This document shows, piece after piece, positions 8,751-17,002 of a stretch of 64,000 bases of DNA (position 1 is its first letter; every line of letters begins with the position of its first letter). Made by a program: the position numbers and the translations under genes. The notes beneath the pieces are model-generated. The model saw only the letters and a program-made list of their open reading frames with translations, had not been told where the DNA came from and searched no databases. The stretch is from JBMNNS01 sp050942625 (GTDB lineage Bacteria; Bacillota; Dethiobacteria; DTU022; UBA8154): the NCBI GenBank assembly GCA_050942625.1, contig JBMNNS010000001.1, positions 18,682 to 82,681 of the forward strand, read 5' to 3'.

Positions 8751-10292
8751 TCAATATTTCCGATCCAGGCTCCTATATTGGATGGCTTCTGCAATATGTT
8801 CAGAAGCTATTCTATCCTCCCCCTCCAGATCGGCGATCGTCCGTGCTACTTTAATAATCCTGTCATGTGCCCTCATGGACAAAGATAAGGAATCAAAGAC
8901 ACGGCGTAAAAGGCTGCGAGCATCTTTGTCAAGGGGGCAAAATTCTTGCAGATGGCGGTGTGACATTTCTGCATTACAACTAATCCCCCTGTCTTTAAAC
9001 CTGTTCCTTTGGATCTCCCGCACCTTTTCCACCCTTTTTTTAATTTCAAGAGAACTTTCAAGATGGCTGTCGTCTTCTATTTCTTTATATTCTATCCAGG
9101 GCACCTCAACATGCAGGTCTATCCTGTCCATCAGGGGGCCGGATGATTTCATCTGGTAGCGCCGTATCTGTGCTTCAGTACAATTGCACTCCCGAAATGG
9201 ATGCTGAAAAAAACCGCAGGGGCATGGGTTCCTGGAAGCAACTAACATAAAGCGTGCAGGGTAGCGCACGGTCATTTCCGCCCTGGTTATCGTGACCTCC
9301 CCATCTTCTAAAGGTTGACGAAAACCCTCCAAAACGTCTCTGGGGTATTCGGGGAATTCATCCAGGAAAAGGACACCAAGATGGGCTAAGCTTACTTCAC
9401 CTGGTTGCGGAATGCGGCCTCCCCCCAGGATCCCGATGGGTGTAGCGGAATGATGGGGGGAACGAAAAGGCCTTTCGGTAATCAGAGGGTTATCCTCCTT
9501 AATTAGCCCAGCCACGCTATGTATCCTGGTAACCTCCAGACACTCCTCAAGGGTCATGGAAGGCAGTATGGAGGGTATCCTTTTTGCCAGCATAGTTTTC
9601 CCGGTGCCGGGAGGGCCGGTCAGAATTATATTATGCCCCCCGCATGCAGTAATTTCCAGGGCCCTCTTAACAGCCTGGTGGCCCTTAACTTCACTGAAGT
9701 CAAGTTTTTCCTTTCCATCTCCCCTGGCATAGATATCTTCAAGGTTGGCTTCAATATTGGGGAGTGCTATTTCACCCCTGAGGTAGGCAGCCAGTTCTTG
9801 TAAATTTGTGACACCCTTCACAAAAATACCTCCCACCAGTGAAGCTTCCAGAGCATTTCCCCGCGGGAGAATTAATTCCCGGCCGCCATTTTTCCCCAGG
9901 CTATTTTTGAGATAAAGGGCCATAGCAAGTGTTCCCGGAACTTCCCTTAATTCCCCGTCCAGCGAAAGTTCACCCACAAATACCTTTTGTTCCAGGGATA
10001 AAGGCGGCAACTGGGAAGTTGCCACGAGGATTCCAACCGCAATTGCCAGATCAAAAGCCGAGCCGTCCTTCTTCAAGTCTGCAGGTGCCAAATTAACGGT
10101 AATACGTTTAGCGGGAAACTTAAAGCCGCTATTTTTAAGTGCTGCCCTGACTCTTTCCCGTGCCTCCTTGATCGAGGTAGCTGCTAATCCAACGATCTGG
10201 AAATTTGGCAAACCATTTGCTATGTCAACCTCTACAGAAATATCGTGTCCGTCTATACCTACAAGAGTACATGTGGGGACCCTTGAAAACAT
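8751..10292 (-). CDS. comM: ComM/YifB family Mg-chelatase-like AAA+ ATPase
   Basis: A 513-aa protein of the YifB/ComM family. In naturally competent bacteria ComM is a hexameric helicase that promotes branch migration during integration of incoming DNA. The N-terminal region (about 20-140) has the Lon-like S5 fold (GLPNFQIVGLAATSIKEARE). The AAA+ core has Walker A GPPGTGKTMLAKR and Walker B VLFLDEFPEY, and a CPCGFFQH-C-C cysteine cluster follows before the Mg-chelatase C-terminal helical domain. Length is standard. The start is ATG at 10290-10292 with GCAAGGG upstream. The 87-aa gene lies 20 nt upstream on the same strand. Confidence 0.9.
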   Translation of the reverse strand: MFSRVPTCTLVGIDGHDISVEVDIANGLPNFQIVGLAATSIKEARERVRAALKNSGFKFPAKRITVNLAPADLKKDGSAFDLAIAVGILVATSQLPPLSLEQKVFVGELSLDGELREVPGTLAMALYLKNSLGKNGGRELILPRGNALEASLVGGIFVKGVTNLQELAAYLRGEIALPNIEANLEDIYARGDGKEKLDFSEVKGHQAVKRALEITACGGHNIILTGPPGTGKTMLAKRIPSILPSMTLEECLEVTRIHSVAGLIKEDNPLITERPFRSPHHSATPIGILGGGRIPQPGEVSLAHLGVLFLDEFPEYPRDVLEGFRQPLEDGEVTITRAEMTVRYPARFMLVASRNPCPCGFFQHPFRECNCTEAQIRRYQMKSSGPLMDRIDLHVEVPWIEYKEIEDDSHLESSLEIKKRVEKVREIQRNRFKDRGISCNAEMSHRHLQEFCPLDKDARSLLRRVFDSLSLSMRAHDRIIKVARTIADLEGEDRIASEHIAEAIQYRSLDRKY

Positions 10293-10312
10293 CTTTTTTC
10301 CCTTGCTCCTTT

Positions 10313-10576
10313 TTAATCTTCTTTATCCGGTGGGTGATCTATAAAATATTCCCGTTCAAGAAGTTCATGAAATTCATCCGGTACTGAGAAACTACGTTTA
10401 AACGGAGTTTTATCTTCAATAGCCAATTCAAGGACCAGATCATAACTACCGTCCTTATTTTTGCGTGGCCACCAAGCTTTAATTTCAACCCCATCACGTT
10501 CAATATTGGCTTGCGCAACATTATCACACCAGGTAAAGAAACGTTCTTGTTCATTATCCAGATACCCTACTAGCAT
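10313..10576 (-). CDS. Conserved-looking small hypothetical protein
   Basis: An 87-aa acidic soluble protein that I do not recognise. It is rich in Trp, Glu and Asp (KAWWPRKNKDGSYD in the middle, ending FIDHPPDKED), lacks a signal peptide or membrane helix, and looks like a small alpha/beta domain. The ATG at 10574-10576 has AAGGGAG upstream. It precedes comM by 20 nt in the same direction, so it is probably co-transcribed. No function can be assigned. Confidence 0.65.
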   Translation of the reverse strand: MLVGYLDNEQERFFTWCDNVAQANIERDGVEIKAWWPRKNKDGSYDLVLELAIEDKTPFKRSFSVPDEFHELLEREYFIDHPPDKED

Positions 10577-10705
10577 TATGCTGCTCCCTTCTGTATGCAG
10601 AAATGGATAATTTATGGAATACGCTTTTATTGTTATTCGTCAACAGGTTTAATATTTCCTTTACAATGGCTTTTCAATAAACCCGTTAGAAGATTTACGA
10701 AGGGT

Positions 10706-11482
10706 TTATAAAGAGGCCGCCACACAAACATTACGGCCAATATCGGGAATATGGTGTAAACGCAGGTCCACACCATAAAGGGAGGATAAAAAGTGTTCGT
10801 TGATCAGTGTGTTGGAACTACCAAAGATGAATTGCCCGTTGCTATTAATGGCTGCCACCTCCCCGCCCAGCAGTAAGGCGTGATCGGGGTTGTGGGTCGT
10901 GATTACAGCAGCATATCCTTCGGCAGCCAATTTTTTTATGATCTTCAAGACCTTGATCTGGTTTCCATAATCCAGATGGGCGGTAGGTTCGTCCATCAAT
11001 ATTACCCTTGGTTTTTGGACCAGGGCCCTGGCTATACTGACCTGTTGTCTTTCACCCCCGCTGATCTGTGTATAGTACTTATGTGCTAAATGGGAGATCC
11101 CCATCTGCTCAAGTGCACGCTCTGCTAATTTATAATGTTCCCTTTTTGGTTTTTCGAAGGTGCCCAGCCTTGGTGCACAACCTGTAACAACATAGCTGAG
11201 CACCTCATAAGCAAAGGAAGGGACAATAAATTGTGGCACGTAGGCAATCTTGTTAGCAATTTCCTTTGCTTTCATTTGTATCAGGCTTTTTCCGTCTAAC
11301 AGTATTTCCCCACTTTTCGGTGTAAGTAGATTTGCCATGCAATTCAACAGCGTTGTTTTGCCAACGCCGTTAGGGCCGATGATGCAGATAATCTGCCCCC
11401 GGCTTACGGAAAAAGAAATATCGTTAAATATTGTTGGGCCGCCAGCATAGACAAAACTAAGTTTTTTAATTTCTATAATCAT
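10706..11482 (-). CDS. ABC transporter ATP-binding protein, iron-complex/B12 type (FecE/BtuD-like)
   Basis: A 258-aa nucleotide-binding subunit that powers import through the adjacent FecCD-type permease. Motifs: Walker A GPNGVGKTTL, Q-loop around YVPQF, signature ISGGERQQVSIARAL, Walker B VILMDEPTAHLD and switch His in ITTHNPDH. The open frame starts 22 codons earlier, but the ATG at 11480-11482 is preferred: AGGTGGGG precedes it, it lies 10 nt past the permease stop, and the domain begins at once (IIEIKKLSFVY). The stop sits in an 8-bp inverted repeat (10677-10709) without a U-run. The substrate (heme, siderophore or corrinoid) is not determinable from this subunit. Confidence 0.93.
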   Translation of the reverse strand: MIIEIKKLSFVYAGGPTIFNDISFSVSRGQIICIIGPNGVGKTTLLNCMANLLTPKSGEILLDGKSLIQMKAKEIANKIAYVPQFIVPSFAYEVLSYVVTGCAPRLGTFEKPKREHYKLAERALEQMGISHLAHKYYTQISGGERQQVSIARALVQKPRVILMDEPTAHLDYGNQIKVLKIIKKLAAEGYAAVITTHNPDHALLLGGEVAAINSNGQFIFGSSNTLINEHFLSSLYGVDLRLHHIPDIGRNVCVAASL

Positions 11483-11492
11483 TTTTCCCCAC

Positions 11493-12524
11493 CTAAAAAA
11501 CATTTGTCCTTTGCCTGTACAATAACCACGCATAACAGGGAGCACCAATTACTCCTGTCAGGATCGAAAGGGGTATTTCTACCGTTAATGTAGCACGTGC
11601 AATTGTGTCGATAATCAGCATAAAGAGGGCACCTGCTACCACTGTAACCGGTATCATCTTAATATGATCAGAACCGACAAGCAATCGCGCCAGGTGTGGT
11701 ATTACCAGGCCAATCCAGCCAATCGTTCCACAGACACTTACAGCACTGGCAGTTAGGAAGCTGGCACAGGCAATGGTGATACCTCTTATCTGCCTGACGT
11801 CCATACCAAGGGTTTTGGCCTCGACTTCCCCAAAGGAAAGGATATTTATGCGCCATGATAAACTTAGAAGTAGAAATGTACAAATTAAAAATGCGGGGCT
11901 AATGGCACCTACTTCCTTCATGTTGATGGGAGAAAAACTGCCCATTTGCCAGAATACAATCGTCGAAAGTTCGGTTTGTTCCTCGGCAACAAATTTCATT
12001 ATGGCGAGCAGCGATGTCAAAAACCCTCCCACGATGATGCCCGAAAGCACAAGAACCAGGTTAGAATAATTCTTTAGCAATTTCGGAATTGTCGTAGCCA
12101 GCACCACTGCTAAGATGCCCCCCAAAAAAGCAAAAAATTGTCTTTCAACCATTCCCAGTCCAAGTAAAATAGCAGCAGCAGCACCTACGCTGGCTCCCGA
12201 TGAAACACCAAGAATATCGGGGGAAATGAGGGGGTTTCTAAAGATCCCCTGATAAACCGCCCCCGAAAGAGAAAGCATCGCTCCAACCATAATTGCTGCC
12301 AAAACACGGGGTATTCTGATTTTAAACAGTGCTATTTCCATGCCCTCTAAGGGTTCATCAATGCCGGGCCCCAAACCTAATTTGCTGCTTATTTTATAAC
12401 TAATGACCTGGTAAACGTCAACAGGGTTCGCACTCAGCCGGCCAACACAGATAGCCACCAGGGCAAAAAAACAAAGTAGAAACAACAAGATGAAAAAAGT
12501 TCGAAGGTATATATGCTTGTTCAT
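11493..12524 (-). CDS. ABC transporter permease, FecCD/BtuC family
   Basis: A 343-aa integral membrane protein with about nine to ten hydrophobic segments, as in BtuC/FhuB-type permeases. Family motifs include RIPRVLAAIMVGAMLSLSGA near residue 75, NPLISPDILGVSSGASVGAA, and the cytoplasmic coupling region IGLVIPHLARLLVGSDH. It forms the channel for the substrate delivered by the LysM binding protein. I chose the ATG at 12522-12524 because AAGGAA lies seven bases upstream; the longer frame starts at a TTG without a good SD. A hairpin separates it from the binding-protein gene. Confidence 0.93.
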   Translation of the reverse strand: MNKHIYLRTFFILLFLLCFFALVAICVGRLSANPVDVYQVISYKISSKLGLGPGIDEPLEGMEIALFKIRIPRVLAAIMVGAMLSLSGAVYQGIFRNPLISPDILGVSSGASVGAAAAILLGLGMVERQFFAFLGGILAVVLATTIPKLLKNYSNLVLVLSGIIVGGFLTSLLAIMKFVAEEQTELSTIVFWQMGSFSPINMKEVGAISPAFLICTFLLLSLSWRINILSFGEVEAKTLGMDVRQIRGITIACASFLTASAVSVCGTIGWIGLVIPHLARLLVGSDHIKMIPVTVVAGALFMLIIDTIARATLTVEIPLSILTGVIGAPCYAWLLYRQRTNVF

Positions 12525-12545
12525 TATGATTTCCTTAATCAAAAC

Positions 12546-12581
12546 TACAAGGCTACCCGGGAAAAAGCCGGTAGCCTTGTA
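12546..12581 (-). terminator. Intercistronic hairpin between binding-protein and permease genes
   Basis: Arms TACAAGGCTACC and GGTAGCCTTGTA pair over 12 bp with additional CGG/CCG pairing around a short U-rich loop. It is followed on the minus strand by only a weak U-run (GTTTTGATT). It may act as a leaky terminator or 3' stabiliser, giving more binding protein than permease. Confidence 0.5.
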
Positions 12582-12602
12582 ATTCGTTTTTGTTATGTTA
12601 TT

Positions 12603-13850
12603 TTAGCTAAGTCCCAACTGTTTTGCAGTAAACTTCTTGCCATAAACAAGGTTGTAGAATTCATCTGCATTTTTCATTAAGTCTTCCAGGCTATAAAGCT
12701 CGGGATGGAGGCTGTATAACCCCCAACGCAAGCCCAGTACTGCGGATGCTGTCGGGTAATCCCATGGTTCAAGTTCGGAGGGGAACACATATACAGCTTT
12801 TTCCTTTATTGCTTTTATGCTGCTCCATTTTGGATCCTTCAGGAGGTCTTCAACCGTGTAGCTTGCATACTTGGGTACCCAGATAATATCGGGATTCCAG
12901 GCCATGATTTGTTCAATATTGACATCTGCAAAGCCACCTTTTACATCTACCCCTTTAACTGCATTAGTGCCGCCGGCCATCTCAATAATATCCGTTTGTA
13001 TCATTGAAGATGTTGCTACAGAAAAGGGGCTGGAGCTTCCCAGAAACATAACGCTTGGACGGGTTTTAACCTTGGCAGCGATAGCCTTTGTTTCGGAAAT
13101 ATTCCTATCAATAAATGAGTTGATTTTTTTGGCCCTTTCTTCTACACCCAATACTTTGGCAACAATGGTAAGGGAATTTTTAATGGTATCAAAGCTTTCG
13201 GAATTCGGAAGAGCGACAACAGCCGGAATGCCGACATTTTCAAATTTTTCTACCTGTGTTTTGAAGCGCTCCGGCAATATGGCGACATTGTTCTTCCCCA
13301 GAGCAACAACCGTTTCGAAATTAATGTTATTGCCTTTCCCGATCTCTACAATGCCTTCATAATCTTCCATTACAAAGTCATAAAGTTTGTCAGCCATTTT
13401 TTTGTTGCCAAAGCCGGCAATATACTTGTCCCCCCCGCCTAAAACGATAGCCGTGTTTAGCGATGGGTTATGTGTACCAAGGATCTTGCTTGCCGGACGA
13501 TCCAATGTAACTACGCGGCCGATAACATCGGTAACTGTAATCTTTGTTGATCCGGGAACCGGGGCAGGCTTGGGAGCCGGGGCAGGCTTGGGAGCCGGGG
13601 CCGGTGTTGGGGCTGGAGCCGGAGTTGCTTTTTGATCCGGAATGATCAGTTTTTGTCCAACAAAGATCAAATTGGGATTTTTAAGGTTATTCTTTTTGGC
13701 AATGGTGGTGTAGGGCACACCATAGTTCTTGCCGATCCTCCAGAGGCAGTCTCCTTTTTTTACAACGTACGTAGTATCTGCCGCCAATACCGTTCCCATA
13801 CATAATAAGAGCAGAACCACAACTAAAAGCGCACTAATTATTTTTTTCAT
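12603..13850 (-). CDS. LysM-domain substrate-binding protein of an ABC importer (TroA/FecB-like)
   Basis: A 415-aa exported protein that should capture the substrate for the adjacent importer. Residues 1-23 are a signal peptide cut after VLA; there is no lipobox. Residues about 27-71 form a LysM domain (YVVKKGDCLWRIGKNYGVPY to GQKLIIPD), which binds peptidoglycan. A Pro-Ala-Lys linker (about 74-100) follows, then a helical-backbone binding protein (about 105-380; DVIGRVVTLDRPASKILG, AILPERFK, FADVNIEQIMAWNPDIIWVP). Most Gram-positive binding proteins are lipid-anchored, so attachment to the wall by LysM is unusual. The ATG is preceded by AAGGAGG. It is the first gene of the transporter operon. 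Confidence 0.9.
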   Translation of the reverse strand: MKKIISALLVVVLLLLCMGTVLAADTTYVVKKGDCLWRIGKNYGVPYTTIAKKNNLKNPNLIFVGQKLIIPDQKATPAPAPTPAPAPKPAPAPKPAPVPGSTKITVTDVIGRVVTLDRPASKILGTHNPSLNTAIVLGGGDKYIAGFGNKKMADKLYDFVMEDYEGIVEIGKGNNINFETVVALGKNNVAILPERFKTQVEKFENVGIPAVVALPNSESFDTIKNSLTIVAKVLGVEERAKKINSFIDRNISETKAIAAKVKTRPSVMFLGSSSPFSVATSSMIQTDIIEMAGGTNAVKGVDVKGGFADVNIEQIMAWNPDIIWVPKYASYTVEDLLKDPKWSSIKAIKEKAVYVFPSELEPWDYPTASAVLGLRWGLYSLHPELYSLEDLMKNADEFYNLVYGKKFTAKQLGLS

Positions 13851-13975
13851 CCATTTTCCTCCTTGTATACTTTATATGCCGTGGGAAAAATACTCGTACT
13901 TTTTGAATAAGTTATCACTTCCCTGCTACAAATTTTTAAATTGCCGGCTATGTATGCCCAAGCATATCTCTTTTA

Positions 13976-14004
13976 ATTATAAACCAAGATAAAATTGATT
14001 TCAA
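13976..14004 (-). promoter_or_regulatory. SigA-type promoter of the LysM-binding-protein ABC operon
   Basis: On the minus strand TTGAAA, 17 nt, TATAAT. The transcript would have a leader of about 115 nt. I looked in it for a cobalamin riboswitch, a Fur-type palindrome or a strong attenuator and found none. The rest of the 390-nt gap (13851-14240) holds only this promoter, the citrate synthase promoter and A/T-rich sequence. Confidence 0.75.
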
Positions 14005-14171
14005 GAAAATAATTCCTTTTTGGAGGTATTTAAAGAAAGATAAAATAAGCTGGACAGGGATATAGACAAAGTATAATTTTTTGCCGGATTGACTGTGGGA
14101 AAAAGTACGTAAAAAAAGTCTGGCAAAAAACAATACTCTAAAAAGTCATTATAGCAAAACTTATTTTTTAT

Positions 14172-14201
14172 ATGACAAAGCCAGAAAATCAATGATATAA
14201 T
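14172..14201 (+). promoter_or_regulatory. SigA-type promoter of citrate synthase
   Basis: ATGACA, 18 nt, TATAAT. The predicted start near 14208 leaves only about 30 nt before the preferred ATG at 14241 and makes the earlier ATG at 14220 nearly leaderless. Confidence 0.6.
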
Positions 14202-14240
14202 GGAAGAGATTATGGAATAATGAAAGTGGTGAATAAAGTA

Positions 14241-15653
14241 ATGAGCATCTGCTTTTCCAAAATAACGCCTGAAATATTAAAGCTTTCAGATTTATGTAAG
14301 AAAAATAGCAGTATTGATCCCTCTCTCTATGAAAAATATGATGTCAAAAGAGGATTGCGTGATTTAAGTGGAAAAGGTGTGCTAACAGGATTAACAGAAA
14401 TTTCAGAGATAGTTTCCACCAAAATAGTTGATGGGAAAAAAGTTCCTTGCGAGGGCAAATTATATTACAGAGGTATTGATATAGAAGAAATAGTAAATGG
14501 GTTCATTAAAGAAAATCGCTTTGGTTTTGAGGAGATAGCCTACTTGTTAATGTTTGGCGAGCTACCTAATAGCCATGAACTAGAAGAATTTAACCGCATA
14601 CTTGGTAATTACCGTTCACTGCCTACAAATTTTGTGCGGGATATTATTATGAAGGCGCCTAGCCAGGATATGATGAACACACTGGCTCGCAGTGTGTTAA
14701 CAATGTATGCTTATGATGATCGTGCCGAAGACGACTCCCTGCCTAATGTTTTGCGCCAGTGTTTACAGTTATTAGCTTTGTTTCCGTTGTTGGCCGTGTA
14801 TGGATACCAGGCCTACCGCCACTACCATGATAAAAACAGTCTCTTCATTCATACCCCTAAGCCTGAGCTATCTACGGCAGAAAATATTCTGCATATACTA
14901 CGGGTTGATAGCCAGTATACACCGCTTGAGGCCCGTATTTTGGACCTTGCTTTAGTGCTTCATGCCGAACATGGTGGTGGGAATAACTCCACTTTTACTG
15001 TTCACGTGGTAACTTCTACAGGAACTGACACCTATTCTACTATTGCAGCTGCGATTGGATCCTTAAAAGGATTCAGGCATGGCGGTGCCAACATTAAGGT
15101 TATCCAGATGTTTGAGGACATGAAAAATAATATAAAGGACTGGACTAATGAGGCCGAAGTGGCGGATTACCTAACAAAATTATTGTGCAAAAAGGCTTTT
15201 GATCGTACCGGGCTTATATATGGCATGGGACATGCGATCTATTCCCTGTCTGACCCACGTGCCAAAATACTACGGAAATTTGTAGAAAGGCTTTCAAAGG
15301 AAAAAAATCGACTGGAGGAATTCCAGCTTTATTCTCTTGTCGAAAGGTTAGCACCGCAAATTATTGCTAAAAAACGACGCATTTATAAAGGCGTCAGCGC
15401 CAATGTCGATTTTTATAGCGGCTTTGTCTACCATATGCTGGGCCTTCCCATCCAATTATTTACACCATTGTTTGCCATTGCCCGCATTGCAGGTTGGTCG
15501 GCACACCGGCTGGAGGAAATAATCAATATCAACAAAATCATCCGCCCAGCCTATAAAGCTGTTTCGGAATACCAGAAATATATACCTTTGAAAGACCGCG
15601 GTTTTCACCATAATCATGATCCGGATAACAAATTAAGTATGGCAACTAACTAG
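14241..15653 (+). CDS. gltA: Citrate synthase (si-type fold)
   Basis: About 470 aa; condenses acetyl-CoA with oxaloacetate to give citrate, feeding glutamate synthesis or the TCA branch. Catalytic blocks are clear: LHAEHGGGNNSTFTVH (His), GMGHAIYSLSDPRAKIL (His) and VSANVDFYSGFVYHMLGLP (Asp). It is longer than the usual 370-430 aa, with a roughly 45-residue N-terminal extension and an inserted helical stretch around 165-205, as seen in some clostridial relatives. I prefer the ATG at 14241, with GGTGA upstream, over the in-frame ATG at 14220, which lacks an SD. The gene is single, on the plus strand, with its own promoter and strong terminator. It is unrelated to the Re-citrate synthase of some clostridia. 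Confidence 0.92.
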   Translation: MSICFSKITPEILKLSDLCKKNSSIDPSLYEKYDVKRGLRDLSGKGVLTGLTEISEIVSTKIVDGKKVPCEGKLYYRGIDIEEIVNGFIKENRFGFEEIAYLLMFGELPNSHELEEFNRILGNYRSLPTNFVRDIIMKAPSQDMMNTLARSVLTMYAYDDRAEDDSLPNVLRQCLQLLALFPLLAVYGYQAYRHYHDKNSLFIHTPKPELSTAENILHILRVDSQYTPLEARILDLALVLHAEHGGGNNSTFTVHVVTSTGTDTYSTIAAAIGSLKGFRHGGANIKVIQMFEDMKNNIKDWTNEAEVADYLTKLLCKKAFDRTGLIYGMGHAIYSLSDPRAKILRKFVERLSKEKNRLEEFQLYSLVERLAPQIIAKKRRIYKGVSANVDFYSGFVYHMLGLPIQLFTPLFAIARIAGWSAHRLEEIININKIIRPAYKAVSEYQKYIPLKDRGFHHNHDPDNKLSMATN

Positions 15654-15700
15654 GATATATTTAATTTAAGTTACCAATTTTAGCAGGTATACCTGAGAGC

Positions 15701-15751
15701 ATGCAGGGGCAGACGACCTTGTCTGCCCCTGCATAATTATCGTTTTTTTTG
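15701..15751 (+). terminator. Intrinsic terminator of citrate synthase
   Basis: A 14-bp perfect stem (ATGCAGGGGCAGAC / GTCTGCCCCTGCAT) with a 6-nt loop is followed about 8 nt later by a run of eight T residues and a second T-run. Confidence 0.85.
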
Positions 15752-15788
15752 TTTTTTTTATTGTATTTTCTGAGGATGGAGGGGGTTC

Positions 15789-16016
15789 CTACCAAAGATA
15801 ATTCAAATCGGGTGTTTTTGCCTCCCTGGTAAAGCCCATATTAGTGTTTTGTGCTATATGTTCATTGGCTATAATACGCCCCAAATTATACATATTATAG
15901 GCATATATGCTTTCTTTTTCGGTGGGCATGGAGTTGCTAAACTTAAAACCAACTAGAAAAAACGTCAGGGATAATAGGACCAAATATTTTTTTATGATGC
16001 TGCAATAATTATTCAT
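15789..16016 (-). CDS. Small membrane-anchored or exported protein downstream of sigG
   Basis: A 75-aa protein I do not recognise. Residues 1-10 are basic, about 11-28 form one hydrophobic segment (YLVLLSLTFFLVGF), and the rest is polar with NMGFTREAKTPDLNYLW at the end. It could be a signal-anchor protein facing outward. The ATG at 16014-16016 has AAAGGGGG upstream and lies 13 nt after the sigG stop, so it is probably co-transcribed with sigG in the forespore. That would place its product in the forespore envelope; this is inference from position only. Confidence 0.6.
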   Translation of the reverse strand: MNNYCSIIKKYLVLLSLTFFLVGFKFSNSMPTEKESIYAYNMYNLGRIIANEHIAQNTNMGFTREAKTPDLNYLW

Positions 16017-16029
16017 CTATATCCCCCTT

Positions 16030-16800
16030 TCACTGCATATGTTTGCGTAATTGACCAAGTGCTGACTTTTCCAGCCTGGAAACCTGTGCCTGGGAAATGC
16101 CTATTTCTTCGGCTACCTCCATCTGTGTTTTACCACGGTAAAACCTGAGGGTTAAGATCAGCTTTTCCCTTTCATTTAATTTATGCAGGGCATCTTTGAT
16201 GGAGATGACTTCCAACCACTTTTCATCCTGATTTTTCTCATCCTTAATTTGGTCCATGATAAAAATAGGATCCCCACCATCATGATAGATGGGTTCAAAA
16301 AGTGAAACCGGTTCTTGCGTGGAATCAAGGGCAAAAATTATTTCTTCCCTGCTAAACTCCAATTCAGAGGCTATTTCATCCATGGTAGGTTCGCGGGAAA
16401 GCTTGTGGGCAAGCTGATCCCTTACTTGTAAAACTTTATAAGCAATATCTCTTAAAGACCTGCTAACCCTGATAGGCGTGTTATCCCTTAAGTAGCGCCT
16501 TATTTCACCAATAATCATGGGAACAGCATAGGTGGAGAATTTTACATTTTGTCCTAAATCAAAGTTATCAATAGCCTTTATTAAGCCTATGCAACCTACC
16601 TGGAAAAGATCATCCACCAATTCGCCCCTGTTATTAAAGCGCTGAATAACGCTTAAAACCAACCTTAAATTACCAGTAACCAACTTTTCTCTTGCAAATG
16701 TATCTCCATTATTCATTTTTGCAAACAACAAACGCATTTCTTTATTTTTTAGAACGGGTAGTTTAGCTGTGTTTACTCCGCAGATTTCAACTTTGTTCAA
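16030..16800 (-). CDS. sigG: RNA polymerase sporulation sigma factor SigG
   Basis: A 256-aa late forespore sigma factor. It has the diagnostic SigG N-terminus VEICGVNTAKLPVL (anti-sigma contact), region 2 (NLRLVLSVIQRFNNRGE, QVGCIGLIKAIDNFD, FSTYAVPMIIGEIRRYLRD), region 3 (VSRSLRDIAYKVLQVRDQL) and a region 4 helix-turn-helix (MEVAEEIGISQAQVSRLEK). Length matches B. subtilis SigG. The start is TTG at 16798-16800, preceded by GGGGGG. It follows sigE after a terminator and a sigma-F-like promoter, the classical arrangement in which SigF switches on sigG in the forespore. Confidence 0.97.
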   Translation of the reverse strand: MNKVEICGVNTAKLPVLKNKEMRLLFAKMNNGDTFAREKLVTGNLRLVLSVIQRFNNRGELVDDLFQVGCIGLIKAIDNFDLGQNVKFSTYAVPMIIGEIRRYLRDNTPIRVSRSLRDIAYKVLQVRDQLAHKLSREPTMDEIASELEFSREEIIFALDSTQEPVSLFEPIYHDGGDPIFIMDQIKDEKNQDEKWLEVISIKDALHKLNEREKLILTLRFYRGKTQMEVAEEIGISQAQVSRLEKSALGQLRKHMQ

Positions 16801-16851
16801 TGGAGATTTCCCCCCGGTTAAACTATTTGCTAAACCTTCCTACTACCTAGA

Positions 16852-16879
16852 AGTATTTCCCCGTTTTATTATTTTATAC
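16852..16879 (-). promoter_or_regulatory. Candidate sigma-F promoter of sigG
   Basis: On the minus strand GTATA, 14 nt, GGAAATACT. This fits the sigma-F pattern GYATA, about 15 nt, GGnnAnAHT, with every listed position matched and a spacer one base short. It lies between the sigE terminator and the sigG start, about 45 nt upstream of the latter, where forespore-specific control is expected. Confidence 0.6.
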
Positions 16880-16910
16880 CGGAAGGGTTCATCCCATTTT
16901 ACTACTTGGC

Positions 16911-16942
16911 AAAAAAAATGGAGTCATCTATGGCTCATCCAT
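16911..16942 (-). terminator. Intrinsic terminator of spoIIGA-sigE
   Basis: The hairpin ATG-GAGTCAT with ATGGCTC-(ATC)-CAT, read on the plus strand, has a 3-nt bulge and is followed on the minus strand by eight T residues. It separates sigE from the sigG promoter. Confidence 0.65.
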
Positions 16943-17002
16943 TTTTAAAAATGATCTAATACTGATATTAGTACTCCTATACTATTGCAAAACTTTTCCA
17001 AA

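Noticed and set aside
10677..10709. Terminator at the end of the ABC operon
   Set aside because: The 8-bp inverted repeat has a 17-nt loop, no U-run, and overlaps the stop codon, so support is too weak.
11483..11548. Longer ABC ATPase start
   Set aside because: It would overlap the permease by 56 nt, while the ATG at 11482 has an SD and starts at the domain boundary.
13387..13635. Plus-strand Gly/Ala-rich reading frame
   Set aside because: It is the antisense of the Pro/Ala/Lys linker of the LysM binding protein, open only because of composition.
13851..13975. Cobalamin riboswitch or Fur box ahead of the ABC importer
   Set aside because: The leader is short and lacks the B12-box sequence or a clear Fur palindrome.
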